64,000 nt of DNA from Larkinella sp965227735 (GTDB taxonomy: Bacteria; Bacteroidota; Bacteroidia; Cytophagales; Spirosomataceae). Both the position numbers and the translations under genes were made by a program. The stretch is from the NCBI RefSeq assembly GCF_965227735.1, contig NZ_OZ245776.1, positions 3,906,001 to 3,970,000 of the forward strand, given 5' to 3'. The notes beneath the pieces were generated by a model. That model made no database searches. It saw only the letters and a program-made list of their open reading frames with translations, and was not told the origin of the DNA. Below are positions 24,097 through 33,565 of this stretch, piece by piece. How positions within the stretch are numbered: position 1 is the stretch's first letter; each line of letters starts with the position of its first letter.

Positions 24097-24852
24097 TTAC
24101 GCTTCATTCTGACCGGTTTCCACCGCCAGCAAGTGGGCCGAAGATTCGTCCAGATAGAGCGAGCAAGCCGGGTGAGATCGCAGGATGCTGGCCGGAAAAA
24201 GCGGACTGATGGGCTGTTCCAGCGTGTCTTTGGTCGCCTGGGCTTTTCGTGCATCCGGAACCGAGCAGATGATATGCCGCGATTTCATGATTTGCCGAAC
24301 CGACATGCTAATGGCCTGAGCAGGAACGTCTTCCAGTGCCGGAAACCAGCCTTCGTTGAACTGCTGACGTCGGCAGGCCGTGTCCAGATCAACGATCAGA
24401 TACGGTTCTTCCGTCTCAAAATCGGCCGGGGGGTCGTTGAATGCCAGATGTCCGTTTTCGCCAATACCGACCAGGGCAACGTCGATGGGATGCAACCGGA
24501 TCAAGTCTCCCAGATGCCGGATTTCTTCCTGAGGATCGATTTCGCCGTTGATCAGGTAACTGGCTTTCAAGGGCGAAACCTTGGCCAGAAACCGTTCCTG
24601 CAAGTATTTGCGAAAACTGGCCGGGTGGGAAATCGACAGACCGATGTATTCATCCAGGTGGAACATCACCACACAGCTCCAGTCAATGTCTTCCCGAATC
24701 AATTGGGCGAGCGTTGCAAACTGGCTGGTGCCGGTTCCCAGGATGATGTTCGCCTGTCCCCGGTCGGCAATGGCTTGTCGGATGATATCAGCGGTCTTTT
24801 TTCCCGCAAGGGTGCCAAGCTCTTCGCTGGTTTTTGAAATCTGAATGTTCAT
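24097..24852 (-). CDS. nagB: Glucosamine-6-phosphate deaminase (NagB-like)
   Basis: 251 residues, NagB/6-phosphogluconolactonase fold. IILGTGTSQFATLAQLIRE is the phosphate-binding loop, MFHLDEYIGLSISHPASFR the catalytic loop, and GIGENGHLAFNDPP the active-site signature with the ring-opening histidine. It turns glucosamine-6-phosphate into fructose-6-phosphate and ammonia. It is slightly shorter than E. coli NagB (266) and lacks the long allosteric C-terminus. It is downstream of the GH109-like gene by 72 bases, so the two are likely one transcript serving amino-sugar use. Confidence 0.9.
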   Translation of the reverse strand: MNIQISKTSEELGTLAGKKTADIIRQAIADRGQANIILGTGTSQFATLAQLIREDIDWSCVVMFHLDEYIGLSISHPASFRKYLQERFLAKVSPLKASYLINGEIDPQEEIRHLGDLIRLHPIDVALVGIGENGHLAFNDPPADFETEEPYLIVDLDTACRRQQFNEGWFPALEDVPAQAISMSVRQIMKSRHIICSVPDARKAQATKDTLEQPISPLFPASILRSHPACSLYLDESSAHLLAVETGQNEA

Positions 24853-24924
24853 GAATATGATGGAATACGGTTTTTGGGGTCCGGTTTAAGAGAAATTGAT
24901 TCAAATAGCGTAATCATTTGCGGT

Positions 24925-26322
24925 TTATAGCCCTTTGATGCCGGTGGTGCCGCCCGTGGTCAGGCTGATGTCGACCGGTTTATTGGTTTTCCAGGAACCA
25001 CCGGTGAAATCCGGCACGTCGATGGAGTTGGATCGGTGGGCGACCGACCATTCGCTGAGTGGGCCAATGCTGCTCCAGAGCGCAGCATCGTAGACATCCT
25101 GATCGAGCGGCAAGCCGTTGCGCAGACAGTCGATGAGTCGCCAGTCCATCAGAAAATCCATGCCGCCGTGGCCACCGACCTGTTTGGCCAGTTCGCCCAC
25201 ACGTTTGACGATTTCCGGCTGGTATTTCTTTTCCAGTTCCTGATAGGCGGTTTCCGACAACCATTCGTGGCCTGTCGAAATCCGGCCCGGCAGCGGATAC
25301 TTCTGGGCAGTGGCCTTCGTGCCGCTGACGAGGTGAAGCCGGGAATAGGGCCGGGGTGAACTGACGTCGTGCTGCAACATGATCGTCCGGCCTTTTTTGG
25401 TCCGAATGGTGGTCGTGTTCATATTCCCCCGAAAAGATTTGCCCTGAAATTGCTTGAAATCAGCATCCTGTGCCGCCAGTTCGCTGATCTTTTTGCTGAT
25501 CATAAAATCCTGGCTGGACATTGCCACCAGATAATCCATCTGATCACCCCGGTTGATGTCGAGCACCTGCGCAATCGGGCCTAAACCGTGGGTCGGATAC
25601 AGATTGCCGTTGCGCTGGTTTTCTTTCAGCCGCCAGAGGTCGTAACGTTTGCTTTTATCGAAGAACGAGTCGAAAATATCGTGAATATACGCACCTTCTG
25701 CGTGAACCAGTTCCCCGAAAAAACCCTGCCGCGCCATGTTCAGCGTCAGGAGTTCGAAGAAATCGTAGCAGCAGTTTTCCAGCATCATGCAGTGCCGTTT
25801 GGTGCGTTCAGATGTTTCCACCAGTTTCCAGCAATCGTCGACCGTCGTGGCAATGGGAATTTCACAGGCCACGTGTTTGCCCTGCTCCATGGCATACAAC
25901 GCCATCGGCGTGTGCAGATTCCAGGGGGTACAGATGTAAATCAGGTCAATGTCTTTCCGGTCGCAAAGGGCTTTCCAACTATCCGCTTTCCCGCTGTAAT
26001 AAGTGGGACGGTGGGCGGTTTTTTCCAGCGACTTCCGGGCCTGCTCGACGCGCTCCGGCCGAATGTCACACACCGCCTGAACCACTACATTGTCCAGGTG
26101 AACGATGCGCTGCAATGCCCCGGCGCCCCGGTTGCCAACTCCGATGTAACCGATCCGAACCGTATCGATTTTTGGGGCGCTGTAGCCACACATGTTAAAA
26201 GTCTGTTTGGGCGGGCGCGGTGCCTGAGAGACGGTCGGCAAACTGTAACTAAACGGGGCCGTGGTGAGTCCGGCACTGGCTAATCCGGTCAGTTTTAAAA
26301 AATCCCGGCGTTTCTTGTTCAT
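24925..26322 (-). CDS. Gfo/Idh/MocA-family protein, GH109-like glycosidase, Tat-exported
   Basis: 465 residues. The N-terminus NKKRRDFLKLTGLASAGL is a twin-arginine signal, so it folds in the cytosol with its cofactor before export. VRIGYIGVGNRGAGALQRI is the NAD-binding motif. YICTPWNLHTPMALYAMEQG, KHVACEIPIATTVDDCW and FGELVHAEGAYIHD closely follow GH109 alpha-N-acetylgalactosaminidases, which use NAD+ in an oxidation-elimination mechanism. It may remove N-acetylhexosamines from glycans; linkage specificity is not readable. Divergent from a LacI regulator and upstream of nagB. Confidence 0.85.
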   Translation of the reverse strand: MNKKRRDFLKLTGLASAGLTTAPFSYSLPTVSQAPRPPKQTFNMCGYSAPKIDTVRIGYIGVGNRGAGALQRIVHLDNVVVQAVCDIRPERVEQARKSLEKTAHRPTYYSGKADSWKALCDRKDIDLIYICTPWNLHTPMALYAMEQGKHVACEIPIATTVDDCWKLVETSERTKRHCMMLENCCYDFFELLTLNMARQGFFGELVHAEGAYIHDIFDSFFDKSKRYDLWRLKENQRNGNLYPTHGLGPIAQVLDINRGDQMDYLVAMSSQDFMISKKISELAAQDADFKQFQGKSFRGNMNTTTIRTKKGRTIMLQHDVSSPRPYSRLHLVSGTKATAQKYPLPGRISTGHEWLSETAYQELEKKYQPEIVKRVGELAKQVGGHGGMDFLMDWRLIDCLRNGLPLDQDVYDAALWSSIGPLSEWSVAHRSNSIDVPDFTGGSWKTNKPVDISLTTGGTTGIKGL

Positions 26323-26431
26323 GGGTATCAGGGTCTAGCGGAATCAGTCAGGAATCGAAGTAAGTAGAAATCGTTGGCTGAATCAATTAATTTGCCGGAT
26401 AAAGTAGCGAGAACGTTACCGAAAACCACTG

Positions 26432-27445
26432 ATGCGACGCCATTACATTACCATCAAGGACATTGCCCGGGAATTAGCCATTTCGGTATCGACGGTTTCG
26501 CGTGCTTTGCGGGATGCATACGATGTCAATCCGAAGACGCGGGAAAAGGTCCTGGCGAAGGCGATGGAACTGAATTATAAGCCCAACTTCAACGCGATTG
26601 GGCTGGTGCAAAGCCAGTCGCACCACATTGGCGTGTTGATGCCCGCCATCACCAATTATTATTTTTCGACGGTTTTTACCGGGATCGAACAGGTGGCCAA
26701 CGCCAACGGCTACAACCTGATTGTGTTTATTACCAACGATTCGGCGGAACGCGAGCAGGCGATTGTGCAGGATCTTTCCCTGAGCAGTCTGGACGGTTTG
26801 CTGGTGTCGGTATCGTCTCAGGCCGATTCGTATGCGCATTTTGAAGAATTGATCCGAAACGGAATCCCGGTGGTGTTTTTTGACCGGGTTGCCGATGCGG
26901 TTTTGACTTCCAAAGTCATGCAGGACGATTACCACGGGGCCTACAACGCCACACAGCACCTGATCGATCAGGGCTATCGGCGGATTGCGCACCTTGCCGG
27001 CCCCGAGGGACTGACGTTTACCCAAAAACGCCGAAAAGGTTATGAAGATGCGCTGATCAACAACGGATTACCAATTCGGTCCGACTGGATTATTCACTCC
27101 GGTTTCTCGCAGGAATGCGGTTTTGAGGATGTAGCCCGGTTGTGGGAGTTGGCCGAAAAACCGGATGCCATGTTCGCCGTCAACGACCGAAAAGCAATTG
27201 GTGCCATGCTGGCGTTGAAAGAGCGCAACGTTCAGATTGGGAAAGCGGTGGGCGTTATCGGATTCACCAACGACCCCATGTCACAAATCATCTCGCCAAC
27301 GCTGACGACTGTGGCCGAACCCGCTTTCGAGATCGGCAAACTCAGTTGTGAATTGCTACTGAGACACATGACCCGGAAGAATTTCGAAGCTCAGGATGTG
27401 ATTTTACCGGCCCGGCTAATCGTCCGGGAATCGACCCGGCGCTAA
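26432..27445 (+). CDS. LacI-family transcriptional regulator
   Basis: 337 residues. Residues 5-60 form the LacI helix-turn-helix and hinge (ITIKDIARELAISVSTVSRA, NPKTREKVLAKAMELNYKPN); residues ~62-337 form the periplasmic-binding-like sugar sensor. It is divergent from the GH109-like/nagB pair with 109 bases between, where AACGTT at 26412-26417 is a possible half-palindrome of the LacI-family type. It most likely represses that pair and itself in response to an amino sugar (inference). Confidence 0.92.
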   Translation: MRRHYITIKDIARELAISVSTVSRALRDAYDVNPKTREKVLAKAMELNYKPNFNAIGLVQSQSHHIGVLMPAITNYYFSTVFTGIEQVANANGYNLIVFITNDSAEREQAIVQDLSLSSLDGLLVSVSSQADSYAHFEELIRNGIPVVFFDRVADAVLTSKVMQDDYHGAYNATQHLIDQGYRRIAHLAGPEGLTFTQKRRKGYEDALINNGLPIRSDWIIHSGFSQECGFEDVARLWELAEKPDAMFAVNDRKAIGAMLALKERNVQIGKAVGVIGFTNDPMSQIISPTLTTVAEPAFEIGKLSCELLLRHMTRKNFEAQDVILPARLIVRESTRR

Positions 27446-27453
27446 CGCTTTGC

Positions 27454-28473
27454 TCAGGAAACCTGCAAAACCAGCTTCCCGAATTGCTGGCCCGCTTCCA
27501 TTTTCCGGAGCGCTTTTTCGGCGTCGGCCAGTAGAAACACCTCATCCAGTACGGGAACCAACTGATGGTCTTCCACAAACCGGATCATGTCGGCAAATTC
27601 GGCGTCGGTGCCCATGGTTGTACCGTAGATGTTCAGTTGTTTGAAGAAGACTTTGGAGGGGGCCACATCCGTGATATTGCCGGTCGTGCCGCCGTAAAAC
27701 ACAATCCGTCCGCCCGGCGCGGCCACATCCACCAGTTTGGCGAACCCCGGCCCGGCGGCACTGTCGATGATAACGTCGAAATAACCGCCTTTGCCGCCCC
27801 CGGTTTTGGCCATCAGCATTTTCGCCCAATCCGCATCGCGGTAGATTACTCCGCCGATGGCGCCCAAATCCAGCGCCCGTTGCAGCTTTTCTTCCGAACC
27901 GGACGTTACCCAGACTTCCGCACCAACGGCCACGGCGAATTGCAAAGCCGTCAGGGCGACTCCTCCGCCGATGCCGGTAATGAGAACCCGCTCCAGGTGA
28001 CTGGGTTGCAGGGCAGCGCGGGTCATCAAAGCACGCCAGGCGGTCAGACCCGCCAGGGGGAGGGCGGCTGCCTGTTCGAAGGTGAGATGAGCCGGTTTTC
28101 GGTGCAGGGAGTGGGCTTTAATTTTCAGAAACTCGGCGTAAGTTCCGTTGTCGGGCATGCCCAGAATTTTGAAATCCGGGCCATAAAAATGAGGATTCGG
28201 TCCCCAGTTCAGGGCGGGATTGATGATGACCTCCTGCGATTGCCAGGCCGGATCGACACCCTCACCGGTTTCGATGACGATCCCGGCCCCGTCGGAACCC
28301 AGAATAACCGGCAATTGCATTTTGGGGTATAAACCGTGTTGAATAAACACATCCCGGTGATTGATGGCCGCAGCTTTGATCTGGACGATCACTTCACCCG
28401 GTCCGGCAACGGGCGTTTCAACGTCAACGTATTGCGCCGGTTCGTGAAGCGCAGTTTGAATGATGGCGTTCAT
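27454..28473 (-). CDS. Medium-chain dehydrogenase/quinone-oxidoreductase-like protein
   Basis: 339 residues. GroES-like N-domain (AAAINHRDVFIQHGLYP, LPVILGSDGAGIV) and a Rossmann domain with VLITGIGGGVALTALQFAVA. The zinc-ligand cysteines of classical alcohol dehydrogenases are not in place, which points to the zinc-free quinone oxidoreductase (QOR/YhdH-like) branch using NADPH. Its start overlaps the murQ stop by four bases (ATGA), so it is the second gene of a murQ operon. Its role in amino-sugar metabolism is not obvious. Confidence 0.85.
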   Translation of the reverse strand: MNAIIQTALHEPAQYVDVETPVAGPGEVIVQIKAAAINHRDVFIQHGLYPKMQLPVILGSDGAGIVIETGEGVDPAWQSQEVIINPALNWGPNPHFYGPDFKILGMPDNGTYAEFLKIKAHSLHRKPAHLTFEQAAALPLAGLTAWRALMTRAALQPSHLERVLITGIGGGVALTALQFAVAVGAEVWVTSGSEEKLQRALDLGAIGGVIYRDADWAKMLMAKTGGGKGGYFDVIIDSAAGPGFAKLVDVAAPGGRIVFYGGTTGNITDVAPSKVFFKQLNIYGTTMGTDAEFADMIRFVEDHQLVPVLDEVFLLADAEKALRKMEAGQQFGKLVLQVS

Positions 28474-29270
28474 AGAGATGAATTCAAGATCGCATTCCGA
28501 ACACTGCCGTAGTTCGCCAGCAATTCCTCGGCGCGTTCCCGCGTCACGCCGGTTTCACTCATCACCATGTTGGCGGCCCGGATTTTCAGTTTGTGATTGG
28601 TCAGTTGCATGTCGACCATTTTATTGCCTTTTACCCGACCCAACTGAATCATCACCGAGGTCGAAATCATGTTGAGGACCAGCTTCTGTGCCGTTCCCGA
28701 TTTCATGCGCGTGCTGCCCGTCACAAATTCCGGCCCAACCACCACTTCGACCGGGAATTCGGCGGCCTGGGCGACGGCTGATCCGGGATTACAAACGACG
28801 CAACCCGTCAGAATACCGGCTTCGCGGGCTTGCTGCAAACCGCCGATCACGTAAGGCGTCCGACCCGATGCGGCAATGCCGATGAGGGTGTCGAGCGAGT
28901 CGATGTGATAAGGTGCCAGATCTTTCCAGGCCTGTTCGGAATCATCCTCGGCGTTTTCGACGGCACTGCGAATGGCGCGGTCGCCACCGGCAATCAAACC
29001 GACGACCAGATCGGGCGAAACTCCGTAGGTGGGTGGGCACTCCGACGCATCGACAATACCCAGCCGACCGCTCGTTCCGGCACCAATATAGAACAACCGC
29101 CCGCCTTCTTTCATCCGTTTGACGATCTCCGTTACGAGGGCTTCAATTTGCGGAATGGCTTTTTCAACGGCCAAAGGAACGGTTTTGTCTTCCGCGTTGA
29201 TGTTGGTCAGCAGTTCCTGCACGGACATTTGCTCCAGGTGATCGTAGTGGGATGCATTTTCGGTAATCAT
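28470..29270 (-). CDS. murQ: N-acetylmuramic acid 6-phosphate etherase
   Basis: 266 residues. A single SIS domain with LFYIGAGTSGRLGIVDASEC, the signature that binds the sugar phosphate, and TGSTRMKSGTAQK later. It cleaves the lactyl ether of MurNAc-6-phosphate to GlcNAc-6-phosphate, feeding the nagA/nagB route; nagB lies 3.6 kb away on the same strand. E. coli MurQ is ~298 residues; this form is the shorter Bacteroidota type. Upstream on the minus strand TACTTTTG at 29302-29295 matches TAnnTTTG and is a likely -7 box. Confidence 0.93.
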   Translation of the reverse strand: MITENASHYDHLEQMSVQELLTNINAEDKTVPLAVEKAIPQIEALVTEIVKRMKEGGRLFYIGAGTSGRLGIVDASECPPTYGVSPDLVVGLIAGGDRAIRSAVENAEDDSEQAWKDLAPYHIDSLDTLIGIAASGRTPYVIGGLQQAREAGILTGCVVCNPGSAVAQAAEFPVEVVVGPEFVTGSTRMKSGTAQKLVLNMISTSVMIQLGRVKGNKMVDMQLTNHKLKIRAANMVMSETGVTRERAEELLANYGSVRNAILNSSL

Positions 29271-29294
29271 TGTATAGTTCTATTTTATGTCTAT

Positions 29295-29302
29295 CAAAAG
29301 TA
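29295..29302 (-). promoter_or_regulatory. -7-like box for murQ
   Basis: Minus strand TACTTTTG, an exact TAnnTTTG match 25 bases upstream of the murQ ATG in an AT-rich spacer. A -33 element is not evident. Confidence 0.35.
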
Positions 29303-29375
29303 CAATCAATTCTATAGTATCTACGCATAGTGAAAAAAAATGCTAAAAAATCCGTTAAAAAGTCTTGCGTATTTC

Positions 29376-29435
29376 ATTTCAATTTTTTTCCTTTGAATCA
29401 AATTACGCTTTCAGCGAATTTTCGCTAATTGAAAT
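29376..29435 (+). promoter_or_regulatory. Nested inverted repeats directly before ilvD
   Basis: ATTTCAATT (29376-29384) pairs with AATTGAAAT (29427-29435), and just inside it AGCGAA (29413-29418) pairs with TTCGCT (29421-29426). The outer right arm ends one base before the ilvD ATG at 29437. The structure could mask ribosome access or be an operator for the whole ilv-leu cluster. Confidence 0.4.
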
Positions 29436-29436
29436 T

Positions 29437-31143
29437 ATGACTACGACAACCCCCGACAAAACCCAGTTGAACCGGTATAGTGCCACCCTGACGCAAGAAG
29501 TCAGTAACCCGGCTGCGCAGGCCATGCTTTACGGCATTGGTCTGACGGAAGATGACATGAAAAAACCCCAGATCGGCATTGCCAGTGCGGGTTACGACGG
29601 CAATCCGTGCAATATTCATTTGAACGGTCTGGCGGCTTATGTAAAAAAAGGCGTCAACGAAAGCGGTTTAGTCGGGTTGGTATTCAATACGATTGGTGTT
29701 TCAGATGGCATGACCAACGGCAACGATGGCATGTCTTATTCGTTGCCTTCCCGCGACCTGATCGCTGATTCAATTGAAACGGTGGTTCATGCGCAATGGT
29801 ATGACGGCGTGATTGCCGTGGTGGGGTGCGACAAAAATATGCCCGGTGCGCTGATGGCCGTTGGTCGAATCAACCGCCCCGCCATTCTGGTCTACGGCGG
29901 GACAATCCGTTCGGGAAGTTACAAAGGCCAAAAGCTGGACATTGTGTCGGCTTTTGAAGCCTACGGAAAAAAAGTCGCCAACAACATCAGCGACGAAGAT
30001 TATAAAGGCGTTATCCAGAATTCGATTCCCGGCGCGGGAGCCTGCGGGGGCATGTATACGGCCAACACGATGGCATCGTCGATGGAAGCCCTGGGTTTGA
30101 GTCTGCCCAACAGTTCATCCTATCCGGCCACGCACGAAGGCAAGCAGGAAGAATGCCGCCGACTCGGAGCGGCCATGATGAATCTGCTGGAAAAGAACAT
30201 CACGCCCCGCGAAATCATGACCAAAAAGGCGTTTGAAAACGCGATGACGGTAGTGATGGCCCTCGGTGGTTCGACCAATGCGGTTTTGCATTATATCGCG
30301 ATTGCCAAATCCGTCGGGGTTTCGCTGACGTTGAAAGATATTCAGGACATCAGTGACCGGACGCCGTATCTGGGCGACCTGAAACCGAGTGGTAAATACT
30401 ACATGGAAGATGTGCTGGCGATTGGCGGGGTTCCGGCGGTGATGAAGTATCTGTATAACGCTGGGTTCCTCCACGGTGACTGCATGACGGTGACGGGAAA
30501 AACCATCGCCGAAAACCTGGTAGACGCCCCGGATCTGAACTTCGAGACCCAGCAAATTATTCGGCCGCTGTCGAATCCGATCAAGAAAACCGGCCACATC
30601 CAGATTCTGTACGGAAACCTGGCTACGCAGGGGGCCGTTGCCAAAATTACCGGCAAAGAAGGCGAACGGTTTGAAGGCATCGCCAAAGTGTGCGACCGGG
30701 AAGAGCAGTTGCTGGAGTTTATCCAGAAACGGGAAATTGAAGAAGGTCACGTGGTGGTCATTCGCTATGAAGGTCCGAAAGGTGGTCCCGGAATGCCCGA
30801 AATGTTGAAACCAACCTCGGCCATTATGGGGCTGGGCCTGGGCGATAAAGTGGCTTTGATTACCGACGGACGGTTTTCGGGCGGAACCCACGGTTTTGTG
30901 GTGGGCCACATCACGCCCGAAGCGCAGGATGGCGGCAACATTGCACTTGTTCACGATGGCGACAAAATCACGATCGACGCCGTCAATAATGTGATTCACA
31001 TGCACGTTTCGGACGAAGAACTGGCCGAGCGTCGGGCCAACTGGACCGTTCCGCCGATGGAAGCAGCCGCTTCGCACGGCGTGCTGCGGAAATATGTCAA
31101 GTTGGTCAGTTCGGCGAGTGAAGGGTGTGTGACGGATGAATAA
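29437..31143 (+). CDS. ilvD: Dihydroxy-acid dehydratase
   Basis: 568 residues from the ATG at 29437 (MTTTTPDKTQLNRYSATLTQ); an ATG at 29365 would add an implausible Phe-rich extension. GYDGNPCNIHLNGL, VVGCDKNMPGALMA and PGAGACGGMYTANTMASSM supply the three cysteines that hold the iron-sulfur cluster, and FSGGTHGFVVGHITPEA the C-terminal signature. It dehydrates dihydroxy acids to the keto acids of valine and isoleucine. First gene of the ilv-leu cluster. Confidence 0.96.
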   Translation: MTTTTPDKTQLNRYSATLTQEVSNPAAQAMLYGIGLTEDDMKKPQIGIASAGYDGNPCNIHLNGLAAYVKKGVNESGLVGLVFNTIGVSDGMTNGNDGMSYSLPSRDLIADSIETVVHAQWYDGVIAVVGCDKNMPGALMAVGRINRPAILVYGGTIRSGSYKGQKLDIVSAFEAYGKKVANNISDEDYKGVIQNSIPGAGACGGMYTANTMASSMEALGLSLPNSSSYPATHEGKQEECRRLGAAMMNLLEKNITPREIMTKKAFENAMTVVMALGGSTNAVLHYIAIAKSVGVSLTLKDIQDISDRTPYLGDLKPSGKYYMEDVLAIGGVPAVMKYLYNAGFLHGDCMTVTGKTIAENLVDAPDLNFETQQIIRPLSNPIKKTGHIQILYGNLATQGAVAKITGKEGERFEGIAKVCDREEQLLEFIQKREIEEGHVVVIRYEGPKGGPGMPEMLKPTSAIMGLGLGDKVALITDGRFSGGTHGFVVGHITPEAQDGGNIALVHDGDKITIDAVNNVIHMHVSDEELAERRANWTVPPMEAAASHGVLRKYVKLVSSASEGCVTDE

Positions 31144-31202
31144 CAACGAATAGAAATCAACAAATAGTCGTGCTAACCGACTGAATATAAACAGACAATA
31201 CG

Positions 31203-32963
31203 ATGAATACGACGGTCATTGAATTAACGGCAGAAAAACCGCAACCGGCTGTTCCGTCTGCTAAATTGCTAAAACCCCTGACGGGTGCCGAAGCACTCAT
31301 GCAGGCGTTGGTGGAAGAGGGTGTGGAAACCATCTTTGGCTATCCCGGTGGGGCCATTATGCCGGTGTATGATGCGCTGTACGATTATCAGGACCGGTTG
31401 AACCATATTCTGGTGCGCCACGAACAGGGGGCCGCCCATGCCGCCGAAGGCTACGCCCGGGTGACGGGCCGGGCAGGCGTTTGTCTGGTAACCTCAGGAC
31501 CGGGCGCGACGAATCTGGTAACCGGCATTGCCGATGCGCTGATCGATTCGACACCGATGGTTTGTCTGGTGGGTCAGGTGGCGATGAAACTGTTGGGAAC
31601 CGACGCGTTTCAGGAAACCGATGTCATTGGCGTTACCATGCCGATTACGAAGTGGAATTACCAGATCACCAGCGCCGATGAGATTCCGGAGATTATTGCC
31701 AAAGCCTTTTACCTCGCGCAGTCGGGTCGTCCGGGTCCGGTGGTAATCGATATTACGAAGAATGCACAGGTGGAACTGATGACCAGGGCTTTTCACTACC
31801 AGAAGTGTGAGAAAGTGAGCAGCTACCGCCCACGGTTGATCCCGAAACAGGACCAGGTAGAAAAAGCCGCCGAACTGATCAATAAGGCCAAAAAACCGTA
31901 TATGCTCGTTGGGCACGGGGTGCTGATTTCCAAAGCCGAGAAAGAATTGCTCGCTTTTGTTGAAAAAACCGGCATTCCGGTGGCTACCACCTTGCTGGGT
32001 CAGTCGGCACTTTCGGACGACCATCCTTTGTATACCGGCTGGCTGGGCATGCACGGTAACTACGGGTCCAACGTGATGACCAACCAGTGCGATCTGCTGA
32101 TCGGCATCGGCATGCGGTTCGATGATCGCGTAACGGGCAACGCCGAACTGTTTGCCCGTCAGGCCAAAGTGGTTCATATTGAGATCGATCCGGCCGAAAT
32201 CGACAAAGTGATCAAGGCCGATGCGCCGGTGATTGGCGATGTGAAGGAGGTGCTGAACCGCCTGATGCCGCTGGTGAACGAAAACGACCATACGGCCTGG
32301 CGCAATGAGTTTCGGAAGTATGACGACATTGAAGAAGAGAAGGTTACGCAGCCCGCACTGGCTCCGACGACCGAAAAAATAAAGATGGCGGAAGCCATTA
32401 ACCTGCTTTCGAAAAAGACGAACGGCGAAGCTGTCATGGTGGCCGATGTGGGCCAGCACCAGATGATGACGTCGGCTTACTACGAATTCAAGAAACCGCA
32501 CAGTCTGGTAACTTCCGGTGGTTTGGGAACGATGGGGTTTGCGCTTCCGGCGGCTTTTGGTGCTAAAGTGGGCGATCCGAGCCGCGAGGTCATTGCCATT
32601 ATCGGCGACGGTTGTTTCCAGATGACGCTTCAGGAACTGGGTACGATTGCGCAGAATAAACTCCCGGTGAAAATTATCATCCTGAATAACAATTATTTAG
32701 GCATGGTTCGTCAGTGGCAGCAATTGTTTTTCGAACGCCGGTATTCCTTCGTGGAATTGCAAAATCCGGATTTCATCACGATTGCGAAAGGCTTCGGCAT
32801 CGTGGGGCATACGTGTGCCAAACGGGAAGATCTGTCAGCATCGCTCGATACGCTGCTGGCCTCCGAAACCCCGTATTTGCTGGAAATCATTGTTGAACAG
32901 GAAGAAAACGTATTCCCGATGGTTCCCGCCGGGACGAGTGTTGCGGATATTCGGTTGGAATGA
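31203..32963 (+). CDS. ilvB: Acetolactate synthase large subunit
   Basis: 586 residues. Three-domain TPP enzyme: N-terminal pyrimidine domain with TIFGYPGGAIMPVYDAL and HEQGAAHAAEGYAR (catalytic Glu), central FAD domain, and C-terminal pyrophosphate domain with IIGDGCFQMTLQELGTIAQN followed by LNNNYLGMVRQWQ. It joins two pyruvates, or pyruvate and 2-oxobutyrate, as the first step of valine/isoleucine synthesis. Lies 59 bases after ilvD, 33 before ilvN. Confidence 0.96.
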   Translation: MNTTVIELTAEKPQPAVPSAKLLKPLTGAEALMQALVEEGVETIFGYPGGAIMPVYDALYDYQDRLNHILVRHEQGAAHAAEGYARVTGRAGVCLVTSGPGATNLVTGIADALIDSTPMVCLVGQVAMKLLGTDAFQETDVIGVTMPITKWNYQITSADEIPEIIAKAFYLAQSGRPGPVVIDITKNAQVELMTRAFHYQKCEKVSSYRPRLIPKQDQVEKAAELINKAKKPYMLVGHGVLISKAEKELLAFVEKTGIPVATTLLGQSALSDDHPLYTGWLGMHGNYGSNVMTNQCDLLIGIGMRFDDRVTGNAELFARQAKVVHIEIDPAEIDKVIKADAPVIGDVKEVLNRLMPLVNENDHTAWRNEFRKYDDIEEEKVTQPALAPTTEKIKMAEAINLLSKKTNGEAVMVADVGQHQMMTSAYYEFKKPHSLVTSGGLGTMGFALPAAFGAKVGDPSREVIAIIGDGCFQMTLQELGTIAQNKLPVKIIILNNNYLGMVRQWQQLFFERRYSFVELQNPDFITIAKGFGIVGHTCAKREDLSASLDTLLASETPYLLEIIVEQEENVFPMVPAGTSVADIRLE

Positions 32964-32996
32964 AGTATCGTTTGAGGTTTAAAGTTTAAACGAAAT

Positions 32997-33530
32997 ATGA
33001 ATACATACACCATTTGCATATTCACCGAAAACACGATTGGTCTCCTCAACCGGATTACCATCATTTTTACCCGTCGGCGGATTAATATTGAAAGCCTGAC
33101 GGTTTCAGAAACGGAACGGATGGGCGTTTCGCGTTTTACGATCGTTATCAAGCACGATTCGCGGGAAGCGGTTGAAAAATTAGTGCGCCAGATTCGGAAA
33201 ATCATCGAAGTCATGGCGGTTTTCGGATACCTGAACGACGAAATCGTGTCGAACGAAATCGCTCTTTTCAAGATTGCCACGCCACTGGGGTCCAAACCGC
33301 TGGACATTGAATACATCAACAAGAATTTCAATGCCTGGGTGGTGTATTGGCAACTGGATTACGTCGTGATTGAGAAAACCGGGTCGGAAAAGCAGATTTT
33401 TGAATTTTTTAGTTACATCAAGCCCCACGGTATTCTGGAGTTCGTGCGGTCGGGCCGGGTGGCGGTTGGTAAAACCGAGAAGGGGCTGGTCGAGTATTTG
33501 CCTGAGTATGAGTGGGAATATTATTTGTAG
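32997..33530 (+). CDS. ilvN: Acetolactate synthase small (regulatory) subunit
   Basis: 177 residues. The N-terminal ACT domain (TICIFTENTIGLLNRITIIF, RRRINIESLTVSETE) binds valine in this family and gives feedback control of IlvB; the C-terminal ~90 residues form the second ACT-like domain. Immediately follows ilvB. Confidence 0.94.
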   Translation: MNTYTICIFTENTIGLLNRITIIFTRRRINIESLTVSETERMGVSRFTIVIKHDSREAVEKLVRQIRKIIEVMAVFGYLNDEIVSNEIALFKIATPLGSKPLDIEYINKNFNAWVVYWQLDYVVIEKTGSEKQIFEFFSYIKPHGILEFVRSGRVAVGKTEKGLVEYLPEYEWEYYL

Positions 33531-33565
33531 AAATGCGATATTTGCGGCCGAATTAATGCACGTTC

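Noticed and set aside
31494..32501. Antisense ORF of 335 codons opposite ilvB
   Set aside because: Same reason: shadow of a highly conserved gene.
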